A stretch of 64,000 bases of DNA from Plantago major. Lineage: Eukaryota > Streptophyta > Magnoliopsida > Lamiales > Plantaginaceae. Every line of letters starts with the position of its first letter. Position 1 is the first letter of the stretch. Both the position numbers and the translations under genes were made by a program. Positions 1-11,500 of the stretch are shown piece after piece. The notes beneath the pieces are model-generated. The model was not told where the DNA came from, ran no database searches, and saw only the letters and a program-made list of their open reading frames with translations. The stretch lies in NCBI GenBank assembly GCA_026545765.1, contig JAIFAC010000025.1, forward strand, positions 124,001 to 188,000, in the 5' to 3' direction.

Positions 1-1050
1 TCTTCTTTCCGAGAACAAGGAACTCAAGAAGAAAGAATTATCTTTCAATCTATGCCAAAGCTAGCGACACTCTTATCAAGTACAATCTTACTTAAGAGAT
101 CCTTCTAGAAAAGAAAGGACTCGGGGTCAATAATACGTATGCATTGTTCTATCACCAATAAGAGTAAGGAGAGAAGAACATTTGTAGGCACGTGCTAAGA
201 TCGGTTCCATGCAATTCCTATAGTATCGTGAGAAGACAAAGATTGTTGACAAAGGAAAGGCAGCTAAGTACCAAAACTCTGTAGGAAAAACAAGTCAAAA
301 ACAAAACCTGGTTGGAGCCACAAGTCGCTCAAAAGAAACACAACATCCGTAAAAGTGTAAATAACGAAGCTATTATGTCTTCTCAAAAGGTAGAATTGGC
401 AGAGTCAGCAAATTCTCCCATGTCACTTTTCCTCGAAAGAAATCGACTAACTGAGATTCAGCAAAGTCATTGAGAGAAAAGATCTCGAGCAGCTTCAAGT
501 GCTCGGAAGTTCTGTACGGCCATAATGGCATCGGAAAACAATCATGAGTACAAGCAGTGACCAAGAACGATGGTCGAAGCCAGAATTGCTTCAAAGCAAT
601 TATCGGGCGAAGTTAAATCAAGCCATCGGAAATCGGAATGCCGTGCTAGAAGAAATCAGGAAGGCTAAGTTTGCTTTGAAAAGCAACCTCGTAAACCCGA
701 TGTGTATCCTCAGTTAATCATGGGAGCACCTAGGAACACACCAAGGAAGAAAATAATTTTACTAATGATATCTTTCATTCAAATAGAATTCCTCCTCTTA
801 CGCCTCGCTGCGCAAATAAAAGCATATTTCAAAGAAATTCATTCAAAAATGGATTCCATAACGAAGAACTTTTAATTCGGATTTGTTCCATCAAAGATAT
901 GAGAACTTAATCTCCGTTTCGCCTATTGTGCGTGTGAATCGCTCCGGACTAAAGCACAATGGCTATTCTGATAGTGGATGCGGAAAGCACGACAGAGACA
1001 AAGCAACTGCTGATTACACAAGGTAAAGCTTGCAAACACAGACCGTATAT
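1..1050 (+). pseudogene. Element A: end of gag and protease (fossil)
   Basis: The first 900 bases match the C-terminal part of gag in element B (about 24,820-25,680), a long charged, probably coiled-coil region after the zinc knuckle. Around 960-985 lies the protease signature, with DSG embedded in a context like WLFDSGC, the aspartic protease active site of Ty1/copia polyproteins. In the family, gag packages the RNA and the protease matures the polyprotein. The zinc knuckle itself lies left of the window. The copy is broken in many places. Confidence 0.65.
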
Positions 1051-1275
1051 CGATTTATTTGAGGAGAATTAAATCCTCTCGATTTGGCAACGCTAAATTG
1101 GGGACTTAACAATCACCGACGACATATGTTAAGGATTTGAAATATAATCTATTTAGCATGAGCCGCTTATGCATAAGGGTTTTACTATAAAATTCAAAGC
1201 TAACATCGCAAAACTAATCTGACAATGAAGTCAAAGTGCATAGCCTTATAAGTTGCCGATTGGGCACCGCATTCC

Positions 1276-2450
1276 ATGAACCAAGAATGTCTCATGGTGA
1301 GTCAATCTGGTCACACAGAAGAGCAAAGGTTATGGCACAAAAGAATGAGTCACTTGAACTTCAAAACTCCTCGGGAATGCATTCTTGCCAAGAAAGTGGT
1401 TAGTGGTCATCTTCCCGTAACATCTTTCGAAAAGGATGGTATCTGCTTCATTGCCGCTTTTATGGGGAAACACCCAAGATCTCTTTCAAGTCCAAAATCG
1501 CACACTCTAAGAAAGTTAGATTAACGCAATTATTACACATGGATCTTTTATCATCTCAGAATTCAGCTATGCAGAAAGAAGTATGGTCCTGGGTTGTCGA
1601 GATTACTTTCAAGATTCACTTAAGTTGTCTTTCCTCGAAACACAAATCGATGCCGTGGTGGAGATACCAAACTTGTTAAAAAAGCTTGAAGTCATGAAAA
1701 TGACAAGGTATCTACTGAAAGTTTGTCAACCAAAGACATAAAGGAGTTTTAGACTCGCAGCAGTATACAACACCAACTTTCCTCCTCAGAAGAACACCTC
1801 ATCAAAATGGTATGTAGCGTAAAGGAAAAACAGAACCCTTAAAGAAGTCAGTAAGGACAATGCTAATGACACCTAAAATAAGTGAAATTTATTGGGTTGA
1901 AGTTGAACATGTACTTTGCTACGCTTTCAAAACAGATGTTTGATAAACAAATACCATTTACAAGACCCCTATGAAATCTTTGGTTGGTAGACCCCCTAAT
2001 ATCAAACATCCGAGAGTATTTTGTAGATGTTTTGTTCTAAACAATGGAAAAGATTATCCGAGAACATATTTCAACCAAAGTATTTAAGGTGTTTTTCGTT
2101 ATTCCACAAATAGTAAAGCTTACAGAAGCTTTACAGCAAGGCAAACAAAAGAACAAAAGAAAATTGAAGAATCAATTCATGTTGTATTCTATGAAGGAAA
2201 TAAGAAAACACCTCCTAATGATGAACTCTTAAAGGTTCAAAGAACTATTACGAGGGATTCAAAGAAGAATCCCTCGAAAGGAGAAACATCATTATGGAAA
2301 GAGAGGATGATCGACGAGAAAAAGCTTGAAATGCCTAGTAACAACAAGATGACTCACGCATATGATGAGGAATTTCCCTATGAGTTTTCCGTAAATGGAA
2401 CAAAGTTAACGAGAACCTTCATCATGAAAGAGGTATTCAAATAAGAATGT
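1276..2450 (+). pseudogene. Element A: GAG-pre-integrase and integrase (fossil)
   Basis: The segment begins with the GAG-pre-integrase domain, recognised by LWHKRMSHLNFKT (about 1,330-1,370), whose His residues belong to the N-terminal zinc-binding part of copia integrases. It continues into sequence matching the integrase core of element B (26,340-26,950), including the stretch on inserting copies at target DNA that ends in a VFYEG-like motif shared by all copies here. Integrase joins the element's cDNA to host DNA. The copy is heavily broken and certainly inactive as read. Confidence 0.7.
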
Positions 2451-2879
2451 CGAAATGCATGTTCCAGTGATATCTCTAACATCAAAAGTGTCGACATCCA
2501 CGACATTTCCATATGTCGATATCTAAATAATGTAAAAGTATCAAATCAAAATCTTAGTGATTCACATTCATCACGTGGATATTGATCCTACTAGCACTAA
2601 ACCTATGATGAGATGGATCAAAGATCATCCTCGCAGCGATATAATTGGACCAATTAATCGTGGTGTTAGACTGTGAGAGCAATATTTAAAATGCTAACTC
2701 TTCGATGTTTCATCTTGAATATTGAACCTAAAAATATAGAAGAAGCATTAGAGACCAAGATCGGATCTCCAATGCAAGAAGAGTTGGATCAATTTGAGAG
2801 AAACAAAGTCCTGAAACTCGCCCATTTATAGAAGGAATATCTCGTGATTGGAAATCTAAATGGATTTTCTAAAACAAGA

Positions 2880-4240
2880 TGAATGAATCGTGAACAAACT
2901 TAAACAAAGCAAGATTGGTCGCCAAGGATTTACCTGCATCAAGGCTTAGACTTCTTTGACGAGTCATATGCACCAACTTGATCGATGCAATAAGATTCTT
3001 TCAGCCTCATGCAGCCTCATAAAGATTTCAAAGTTTATCGATGGATGTCAAAAGTGCATTCTTAAACTGGTGAACTTGGCAGTAATAGTTTATGCTCGAG
3101 TTAACCACCGGCTTCAAGTTTCTTTAAAGTAAAAATGGTCTATAAACCATGTAAAGCTCCAGTGGATCAAATGCAAAGCTCCAAGAGCATGGTATGACAC
3201 TTTGGCACAAGTACCTTCCGCGAAAGTGGTTTCAAGAAAGGTGAATTTGATAAAACTTTCTTTACCTGAAATAATGACGGGAAACTACACTTAGTTCAAG
3301 TATATGTAGATGACATCATATTTGGATCTAAGGACAAGCAACTTTGTAATGACTTTGCACATCTCATGAAAAGCAAGTTTCGAGATGAGCATGATGGGAG
3401 AAATGAATTATTTCAGGATTGCAAGTCACAACCCAATGATGGAATATTCATTAGTCAAACAAAGTATGCAAAAGATATGTTTCATGTAATTCAATCTTAA
3501 GCCTTCCCGAAAAGAATGCTAAGATACTCTATGAGCATTGGAACCAAAATGACCCATAACCTAATCGATAAGAGTGTTGAAGAACATAAGTATAGGAAAT
3601 TGATAGGTTCACTACTTTACCTCACCACTGCAAGTAGAACCTGAGATTCACTATGCCGCTGAGTATGTTAGATTGCATACAAATCCAATGCAAACACACT
3701 ACAACATAGCTAAGGAAATATTAAGGTATGTAAAGGGTATGTAGAGGATGTAGGATTGTGGTATCCTAAAGAAAGTGGATTGAAGTTTAGCTGGGTACTC
3801 AGACAACGATTATGTTGGATCGCTGATAGGAAAAAGCACCTCAGAACTTCTGTCACCGGCCAGTACTAGATTTATCTCATGGTTTAGCAAGAAGCAAAAC
3901 TCAATTGCAACTTCTACCACAGTAGGGTCTAATATATTGCTGTCAGTTGTTGTGCAAACATAAATTCTCGCGGATACAACAACAACTTAAAGACTATGGA
4001 CTCGCTGAAAGAAAACTCCCATTTTTTTGTGACAACACAAGTGCTACAATCGACATACGGTAATCCTAAATCTTCATGCCGTAACAAAGCACATTGATGT
4101 TAGACATCACTTCATCGTAGACCATGTTGAAAAGGGCAATATAGAGATACTCAAGATCGGGCACCTACACATCAACTTGCGTATATTCACCAAGCCACTC
4201 ACAAGAAAGTAGATTTCAGCCTTAAGACATAGTCTTGACT
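2880..4240 (+). pseudogene. Element A: reverse transcriptase and RNase H (fossil)
   Basis: The RT carries the MDVKSAFL palm motif (about 3,040-3,060) and the catalytic YVDDIIFGS motif (about 3,300-3,330), both diagnostic of Ty1/copia. The RNase H follows and ends in the conserved TKHIDVRHHF motif (about 4,085-4,115) and the tail HSLD near 4,240. In the family this enzyme copies the genomic RNA to cDNA in the virus-like particle. The order RT then RNase H at the end of pol is as expected. The copy is broken in many places. Confidence 0.8.
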
Positions 4241-4269
4241 AATGAACTATCAATGAACTCAAAGAGTTC

Positions 4270-4406
4270 GTATCCTGAACGGGCATCCAGAGAAGAGGTA
4301 TCCGAAACGGGCATCCAGAGAAGAAGTATCCGAACGTATCCAGAGAAGAGGTGATCTCGAACGGGTATCCAGAGAAGAGAAAGAGAAATCCGGAATGGGT
4401 ATCCGG
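4270..4406 (+). repeat. Minisatellite just after pol, element A
   Basis: About five imperfect tandem copies of a 24-28 base unit with the core GGTATCCAGAGAAGAG lie 30 bases after the end of pol. The same unit occurs at the same place in B (about three copies), A' (about five) and C (two to three), so copy number varies between elements while position does not. Its role, if any, is unknown. Confidence 0.8.
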
Positions 4407-4689
4407 TAAGTCAAAAAGGCTAAAAGCAAAAAGATAGCTTAAGATCTCCTAAACGGGAACTCGGCGGATATCAATCACTTATAACGGGGACACAAAAGAG
4501 AATAGTATAACCATTCATGCCAACAATACTTCTCTTTGAAACTCGCATTATTTCTATCTTGATGAAAACTTGGAAAATCCTAAGTATAAGATGTATCTAT
4601 ATGCAAAGGTTCTGGTTATACAAAAACGTGATTCGCAAAGCTATGCTACACCAAATTCATTAAATGGGCACAATTACACTTGTTGACTG

Positions 4690-5750
4690 TGATCACGGTC
4701 GAAGAACACCAATTGTCTCCAAGAGCACAAGTCCCCGAGCCCTGGCATTAACTCTCCAGCCTGAATTGGGGCCTTTCGATCCCAAAGTCAATCCCTTCCC
4801 AGTCACCACCATCTCACTGAACCTCCCCGCCGTCGCTTTGATGAGTTCCCAAGTACTAATCAGCTCTGATCACCACCATGCAGCATCCCAAAGTTCAACG
4901 TGAAAATCCTACCAAAACTCGAAAGTGATTTCAGTTTTCAATTCCATGTTCATAATGTTGAGATAGTGATTGTTTCCTTTCTTCTCAAACATTGAGAATC
5001 ACAGACAACTAAACAGTAGCACGAGCCACATCTGTTTCCTTTGGCCGGAACACTTTCGTTAAAGCATTAAATGTTTCAGGATCTCACCAAGTCACCATCG
5101 TTCTGCCTCATCGATCCTCAGCAATCATCCACCAGCCAAACATCCCAGTCTCATCAAAGATCATTATCGATTTGACAATGATCAATTACAAGACAGCCAA
5201 TGGACGTTCTGTTACCCATAATGACGGCTTTAGCATTTTATCTGATGTCAATCAACAGATGCCAAGTAATCGACTATTCGAAAGGAGATAAAGCTCGTTC
5301 TCCGAAGCTTGAAATCTCAAACCAGCTGCACCGGCAGAGATGTTTATCGAGCTCGGTCACTCCCTGCCGCCCCGATTTACTACGTAGTTTTGCTGTATTT
5401 TTGCCGATCGGCTTAACCGTATTATATTAAAGTTAGTCTGCATCTTATTCAGAACTCTGTTACGCCCACATCACCTGATCCTCCCCGCCTGCCGAGATAA
5501 TATTCTATCAAAACCAACAGTGACCTCTATTTGAAGATAGATTTGTCGGGATGTTGAATTTTCGTTAATTTGCACGATCTGAAGATTCGTCACTTACAGT
5601 AGCCTACTCGGGAGCTTGACTCTTGTCCCCGCGATTTATGCTGATTTTTTAAGGTGTTTAACTGCATTATGGCTGTTATCCTGCATAGATGTTGTCTTAT
5701 CGAATTACTTATTGATAAGCATTCTATGTTGATTTTTAAATATCAACAGA
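4690..5750. other. Unclassified stretch between pol and LTR of element A
   Basis: From about 4,690 the sequence stops matching element B and nothing here resembles the accessory region of the other copies. Two short open frames (4,664-4,903 and 5,200-5,430, plus strand) have no recognisable motif. A short imperfect inverted repeat around 5,728-5,750 could form a hairpin. Base composition is more balanced than in the flanking LTR. It could be replaced DNA, a diverged internal variant or a remnant of another element. Confidence 0.5.
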
Positions 5751-7250
5751 AGTCCAAGAAGATATCTATCGCGACTTTTTAATCAAAGATATCAAGACTT
5801 AAGAAAGATTCCACGCACTTGTCAGATGGGAGTCTGGTTTCCGCACTTCTGAAGATTATGTTGACTGTCTACTCATCCAGATGTCGTTTGTTCGGGATAC
5901 TCATTTATTAATCTTGAAGACACTAATAAGCTTCAAACAAAATCGTGTCAAAGAGATATCTCGAGGAAATAAAAGCGCTATCCGAAAATGTATGAAAGGT
6001 CCACAGATATTCATTCTCGATACCTCGAGTTTTTAACCAATCAAAAGAAATATATATATTGCAAACAAAGTTGTTTCTAATATAAGTGGTATCTCAAGAT
6101 TGGAAGATAAGAACGTGCAAAGAATCAGATAATACTAGTTCTGACATAAAGCATGTTCCATTGCACCATGTGACAAAAAGTATAGCACGCGCTTTGTCAT
6201 CAAAAGATGTCCTAATAAAAGCAATCAACATCTTCTCCTGAAGAAGACAAATTACAAAGATATACAAAGATATCAATACTAGTTTGGAATTGTTTGAACG
6301 GATATTCAAACGGCACTCAAATTCATCTATAAATATCAACACTTAGACTCTTTTGAAGAGACACCTTTGAACTACATGTAATCTCATCAACATCTTACTC
6401 TCTCAAAGCAAATTACTTATCCTCAAAGCTTCGCTCATGCACCAAAGCTTTGATCTTGAGTAACACCAAGTTCTAAGTGTCCCATCCTAAACAAACATAG
6501 CTATCTGTGGAAAGAGTTGAAACGAAGATCAAGTATCCTAGATTCATTCTTCGAACATTTATCTAAGACTTGTCAAGAAAAGAACAAGATACCATACATT
6601 GAAAAGTGTATTAAGTATACTTGATTCACGTAGCTATCTTAATAACTCAATAAGTTATTAAAGCAAGCTCATCCTCGACAACTCAAAACTAAAACCAACA
6701 CCATAACTGGCGCGTGCGAGCGTGAAGTACTTAGTTTGAAAAATCAGGAATAACTCAAGGTTACCTGAGTATAGGAAGTACTTGATTTGGGGAACTAAGG
6801 AATAACTCCTGTTATTGAAAGATAGAAAGTACTTAGCTTGGAAAGCTAGGAATAACTCAAAGGTTTCTCGAGTACGAAGTACTGGTCAGGAAAGTCGGGG
6901 AACAACTCAGGGAAACATTTGGTTGGGAACCAATTGTTAAGAATCTTAGAATAGGTTTATTGTAAGGTGAACTCAATTATCCGTCTGCTCTAGTGAATTC
7001 TAGGTCTCGTAGACCCAAGTGATTAGTCGAGGATTACGTCACTTCCCGCATACCACTATACTTGCTGTTATTTACCATTCTCAGATTTACATTTCAAGTT
7101 AAACACTCATTACCCTTTAATCAAGCTTCGCACTTATCTTTATTAAGTCTTCCGCCGCCTCGATTTAAGTATCGATATCTATCGTGATATCTCGAGAATA
7201 GTTTTTATCGATTAAAAGTTTCAAAAGACTATTCACCCCCCCCCTCTAAA
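5750..7250 (+). repeat. Element A: 3' LTR (start uncertain)
   Basis: From about 5,930 the sequence clearly matches the plus-strand LTRs of B, including the TATA region, the series of repeats built on AAGTACTT, and the run of Cs near the LTR end (7,236-7,245). Between 5,750 and 5,930 the match is weak, so the start is approximate. The last 40 or so bases found at other LTR ends are not seen, because the sequence passes directly into the minus-strand LTR of element A'. Confidence 0.65.
6328..6335 (+). promoter_or_regulatory. LTR core promoter TATA box, element A
   Basis: TATAAATA in the context CATCTATAAATATCAACAC. The same motif sits at the matching place in most LTR copies in the window on either strand, which makes it the best candidate for the Pol II TATA box that starts the genomic RNA. 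Confidence 0.55.
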
Positions 7251-7252
7251 TT

Positions 7253-8228
7253 TTTTCTTTTATCGACCAAGTCTTAGATAAATGTTCAAGAGAATGAATC
7301 TCAGATACTTGATCTTTCGCTTCAACTCTTTCACAGATATGTGTTTGTTTAGGATCGTGACACTTAGAACTTCAAAGGTTACTCAAGATCAAAAGCTTGG
7401 TCGCAAATGTAAAGCTTGAGGATAAGTAAGTTGCTTTGAGAGAGTAAGATGTTCAAGCTTTCAAAGTGTGTCGTGTGTCTCTTCAAGCGCCTAAGTGTTG
7501 ATATTTATAGATGAATTTGAGTGCCGCTTCAATAGTATCCATAGCTCAAATTCAAACTATTGATATCCGTATAGTAATCAGAGTGTTTTGTCTTCTTCTT
7601 CGTAAGCCGTTGCTTTTATTCGTATATCTCCGTCTGCATTAAATGCATCAGACTATACTTTTGTCCTCAGAGTGCCAACTTAACTATGCTTTGTATCGTA
7701 GACTAGGTTATCTCGATTCTTTGCACGCCCTTATCTTCAATCTTCGATACCACTATTTATTGAAACAACTTTGTTTGCAATATATATATTTCTTTCGTAA
7801 ATGTGGTTAATGCTCAAGGTATCCGAGAATAGATATCTCAGGACACTTTCCTTGTTTTCGATAGTTTTATTTCTCGATATCTCTTGTGACACAATTTTAA
7901 AACTATTCGTGTCTTCAAGATATCTCGCTAAGATATCCGAAACAATGCTTCAGAATCTTGTGCGCTTCAAGTCTTCAATGTCGCTGAGCTTGTTCTTTGG
8001 ATGTCTTCTTCGGTCTTCTTCATAAAATAAAATTACATTTTGAGACCTAACATCCTATACAAGATTAGCTAGACTATCATACTTAGTGAGTTTCTTTACA
8101 ATGTTCAAGTGAACCAAGAGTACTAATCACCTTTCTGAGACTAAGATAAGTCATCATATTGCTGATCAAAATCTAAACAAATATTTCTAACAAAATATCT
8201 AACAAATTTCCCAAGAAATTTCCCAACA
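7253..8228 (-). repeat. Element A': 3' LTR (partial)
   Basis: This is minus-strand LTR sequence matching the upstream part of the LTRs of C, D and E. Its outer end near 8,228 shows the terminal TGTT. The first 30 bases hold three near-copies of an AAATTT-centred unit. The distal part of the LTR is not present left of about 7,253, where the plus-strand LTR of element A is joined. Confidence 0.8.
7502..7509 (-). promoter_or_regulatory. LTR core promoter TATA box, element A' 3' LTR
   Basis: TATAAATA on the minus strand, in the same context (before TCAACACTTAG) as in the other LTRs of the family. Confidence 0.5.
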
Positions 8229-8243
8229 AATTTCCCCCTTTTT
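8229..8243 (-). promoter_or_regulatory. Polypurine tract of element A'
   Basis: On the minus strand the run AAAAAGGGGGAAATT lies directly before the 3' LTR. This is the expected place and composition for the primer of plus-strand DNA synthesis. The same tract borders the LTRs of B, C and D. The 300 bases between it and the end of the accessory region hold no recognisable gene. Confidence 0.75.
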
Positions 8244-8539
8244 GATCAGTCAACGATGACTATCTAACCTATTACAACTGACGAGTGAACAATCCAACAC
8301 TTAATCTTTTCTTAAGATCTTCAAATTTATTTAATTATGCGTAGTAAACATCAACCAAATCACAAGGTGTGATCTTTGCTGACAAGTTATCTTTTATAGA
8401 ATACTATCTGAGAGTAAGTTCTTCAGATAAGTTATAAAGAGAGATTACAGATAACTTCAATACATAGAACAAGTTTGGCTCAACAAAAAATACAAAACTA
8501 CATAGTAAATTAGGACAACAGAGTAACCAAGCTCCAAGT

Positions 8540-11500
8540 AAACATCCTAATAAACTAGTCTTCAAGTCTTCAATCTTCAAGTCTTCAACAAGATTTCTAT
8601 GGATCACCGCAAATTTCCTATCTCCAAACCTTTGATGTCATCGTAATAATCATAGAGAAGTGTTCGACGAGCATCTCAAAGGTCTCCGCAAATCCACGCA
8701 CTCTTTATAGGTTTTGCAGGATTTTTCGACAAAATGTTCGACCCATATACTTTCCCCACTTCCGTGCATGCTCTATTCTCGATATCCGAAGCTTGAAGTA
8801 TTCAGAGATAATCCTCGATATCCGATGTCACCCTTGTATTGATCTTCGCTAGATAGAACGATTCATAGGTTCTACAATGAAGTCTTGCTCTGTGCTCGCT
8901 CGTGATATTCGTAATTCGCACATCATCCGCTTTCCATATGGACATTCATCGAGAGGTCCTTTCACGGCTTCAGCTTTCGACAACTTCAAAATCCAACCAG
9001 TTTTAATGTGATCGTGTTGATCAAGGTCACTTATCTTTCTCCATGCCATAAGTTGTTTATGGATTGGTTCGAAATCTTGAATTTACCAATAGATGCTTAA
9101 GTTCCGTAATCCAATAGCCATTTTTCCGATTGATGCACCAGAGACAGAGGAATCATTGTCATACTTCACATACTCTATTTCGCTTCTTCCGCCCGAGTGG
9201 AAGTCGACTTTGTCTTTGCTCACCTCACTGCTCCTTCTTTGTCTTGAATTCTCTTTGTTGTTGCTTGAAGAACCACCCGATAGACTTGGTATTTCCAGAG
9301 GGTGTTTTAGTGCTAGGGCTTTGCAGCCTATGGGGCCTGCTTAGCTTTCAATTTTCCTTTTCTGTGAAGAGGAGCTTCATCTTCATCGCTTCTCATCATC
9401 ATCAAGATTAAATCTTGTGAGAGTTTTACAGTTTCTTCATTGCCTGTGGACTTGATTTGACCTTCTTCTTCTTCTTCTTCGTAAGATTCATCAATCCCTT
9501 TAACTTGTCTTCTCCTCGAGCCTTGGTACTTTGGAGGTTTCGTGCCATGGCCCTTGTTATCATTTTAGTTCCTTCAAGAGGTTTCGGAAGCAAATACTAT
9601 TTGCAAAGCAATGCTTTGAGGAGGGTTCATTGATTCGAGTGGTGGTCGAAGTTTTCATGTTTCTTCTTCCTTCTCGAGCCGCACTACCAGAGATTTCTTC
9701 TTGTTTTCTCCTTCTTCCCATTCCCCGACTTTGAGGTCCAGATTTGTACATTCTTTCCCTTAGTCATTGTCATCGATTTACCTCATAAAGGAACTGAGAG
9801 AGAGTTAAAGTGCCCTTGTAAATAATTATAAAGTGACCAACTTCAAGTTCGCTTGAGCTCTCGATTTTGCTTGATAAGTCCATTGTCCTTATCGCTGAGC
9901 TCGCCAATGGGCCTAGGATGGCATCCGCTTCCAAAGCAGTAACTTGCCTTGAAAGCTTTTTCACTAAAGACGATCATCGCCCCTTATCATTCCTGCATCT
10001 TTCCGAGCAATGACTATGCTAGTTGTTCTCTCGAGTGATGAGCTCAGGAACTTTTCATTTCGTAGGGACGAGGCAATTCCTTGTTCTGTGAAGACATCTC
10101 CTGTTTCGTATGAGCCAAGATTGCACTGCTCATGTATTCATGGAGTGGACATTCGCGCTTGTCAATATTGTAGGAGCAATCACCTTCCTTTTCAAGTGAG
10201 AAACCGCTAAATGTTCATTGCGTGCTCGCCAAAGTCTTGTCTTCTTCATCATCCGAGTAATCACCAAAGGATCTTCATCCTCTCGACATTTTCATCGATT
10301 GTATCGAGTCCAAAGAACCATCTCGTAGATTGGTTTCTTCCTTTCGGGAGGAGGATGGTACTTTTGAAGATGATGCACCTTAGCATCATGCTTCGACTTC
10401 AGATACTTCTTCAAGATCGAGTTCTTGGTGATATCATGCACAAGATCCCGTAGCTCTTTAACCTCGAGTAAGCAATCATTTCTTAAGTATTGATCTTGTA
10501 GTTGATCAAGCTTGTCTCTCGATTTAGCTATTTGATCTTCCAATGAAGATGGAGTCATGTTCTTCTTCCAACAGCTTGTCCGAGTTGAGCAGATCCGGTC
10601 GAGTGTTTAATATTTTCCGATTGGTTTCTTCGTAAAGCTCAACTACTTGTTCAAGAGTAACCTGGTGTCAAGTTAGAAGATGGATGAGTAGATTTCGAGG
10701 AGATGGAGACGGAGATTTCGTGAAGTCTTCTCAGTGCTTTTCAAGAATGAGGCATCATTTTAGCGAAATTCTCCTGCCCCTCGGTGCAGGGCATCATCAT
10801 CATCCTTTTGTCAGGTCATCCTTTTCGTGATGGTCGCGGAGGTTCATCAAGTCATTTTCTTATCTCTTCCTCCTCATCATCTTCAGATACAAGATTGATC
10901 ACTTCAGAATAGTGATCTTCGCCCATTAACCTCTTCTTGTTCGTAAGGTATAAATTGCGTAGTTTAAAGGTGATCGGCTTAAATGCCATTTGTAATCTTG
11001 TCTCACCATCCGCCTGCTCAAAGGCTTGTATCAAATCAGGCGCCACTTCTCCGGAGAAATCCTTATGCAATAGAGTCGCAATCGTAATTGCTCGTAGGGA
11101 ACATTGCATGGATGTATGTCTCCAAGTCAAGAGCTCGCTCGCCTGCTTGGTTGATCTGTGATTCTCAATATTTCGTAGAGATCGAGCACCTTAACTTTGC
11201 CATTTCTTGAAGCATTTAATGCTTTCAAGGTGTGAGCTTTGAAGAAGGGAAGTAGTCCCTTGTCTCAACATTGGGAGCCTCGCCGCACTTGTTCGAGCCT
11301 CAAAGAAAGAGTTTTGAGTGAGCTTCAAAACTTTTATAGATATCCGAGGAGAAGTGTAGTTTAGTTTCGAGTTACCCGAGTAAGTACTTCGTGCTCAGAG
11401 ATTGTTCTATCGAGACAATTGGTGTCTCAGATATCTTGTCAGGAGGCGGAGACTTGGAAGTCCGTCCTCATCAACCTTTCTTTCTTGAACTCGAGAATTA

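Larger units (their letters stand above)
1..7250 (+). mobile_element. Element A: Ty1/copia LTR retrotransposon, right-hand part
   Basis: This is the right-hand part of a plus-strand Ty1/copia element that enters from outside the window. It holds the end of gag, the protease, integrase, RT and RNase H in copia order (integrase before RT), then a short minisatellite and, after an unexplained 1 kb stretch, an LTR. It matches element B (24,820-29,340) along its length. The accessory region that follows pol in B, A' and C is absent here, so this copy is much shorter on its 3' side. It is a fossil with many breaks throughout. The family call rests on the RT motif YVDDIIFGS and the domain order; the Sirevirus lineage is inferred. 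Confidence 0.85.

Noticed and set aside
1-4240. C-to-T decay by methylation or a RIP-like process as the cause of the altered CAG/CTG sites
   Set aside because: The altered sites read CG, often with a base less, rather than TAG/CTA or CAA, so deamination does not explain them.
4270-4406. CRISPR-like array
   Set aside because: The repeats are contiguous and degenerate with no unique spacers, and the DNA is from a plant.
4664-5430. Two open frames of about 75-80 residues
   Set aside because: Short, without recognisable domain, and in an unclassified stretch; chance open frames are likely.
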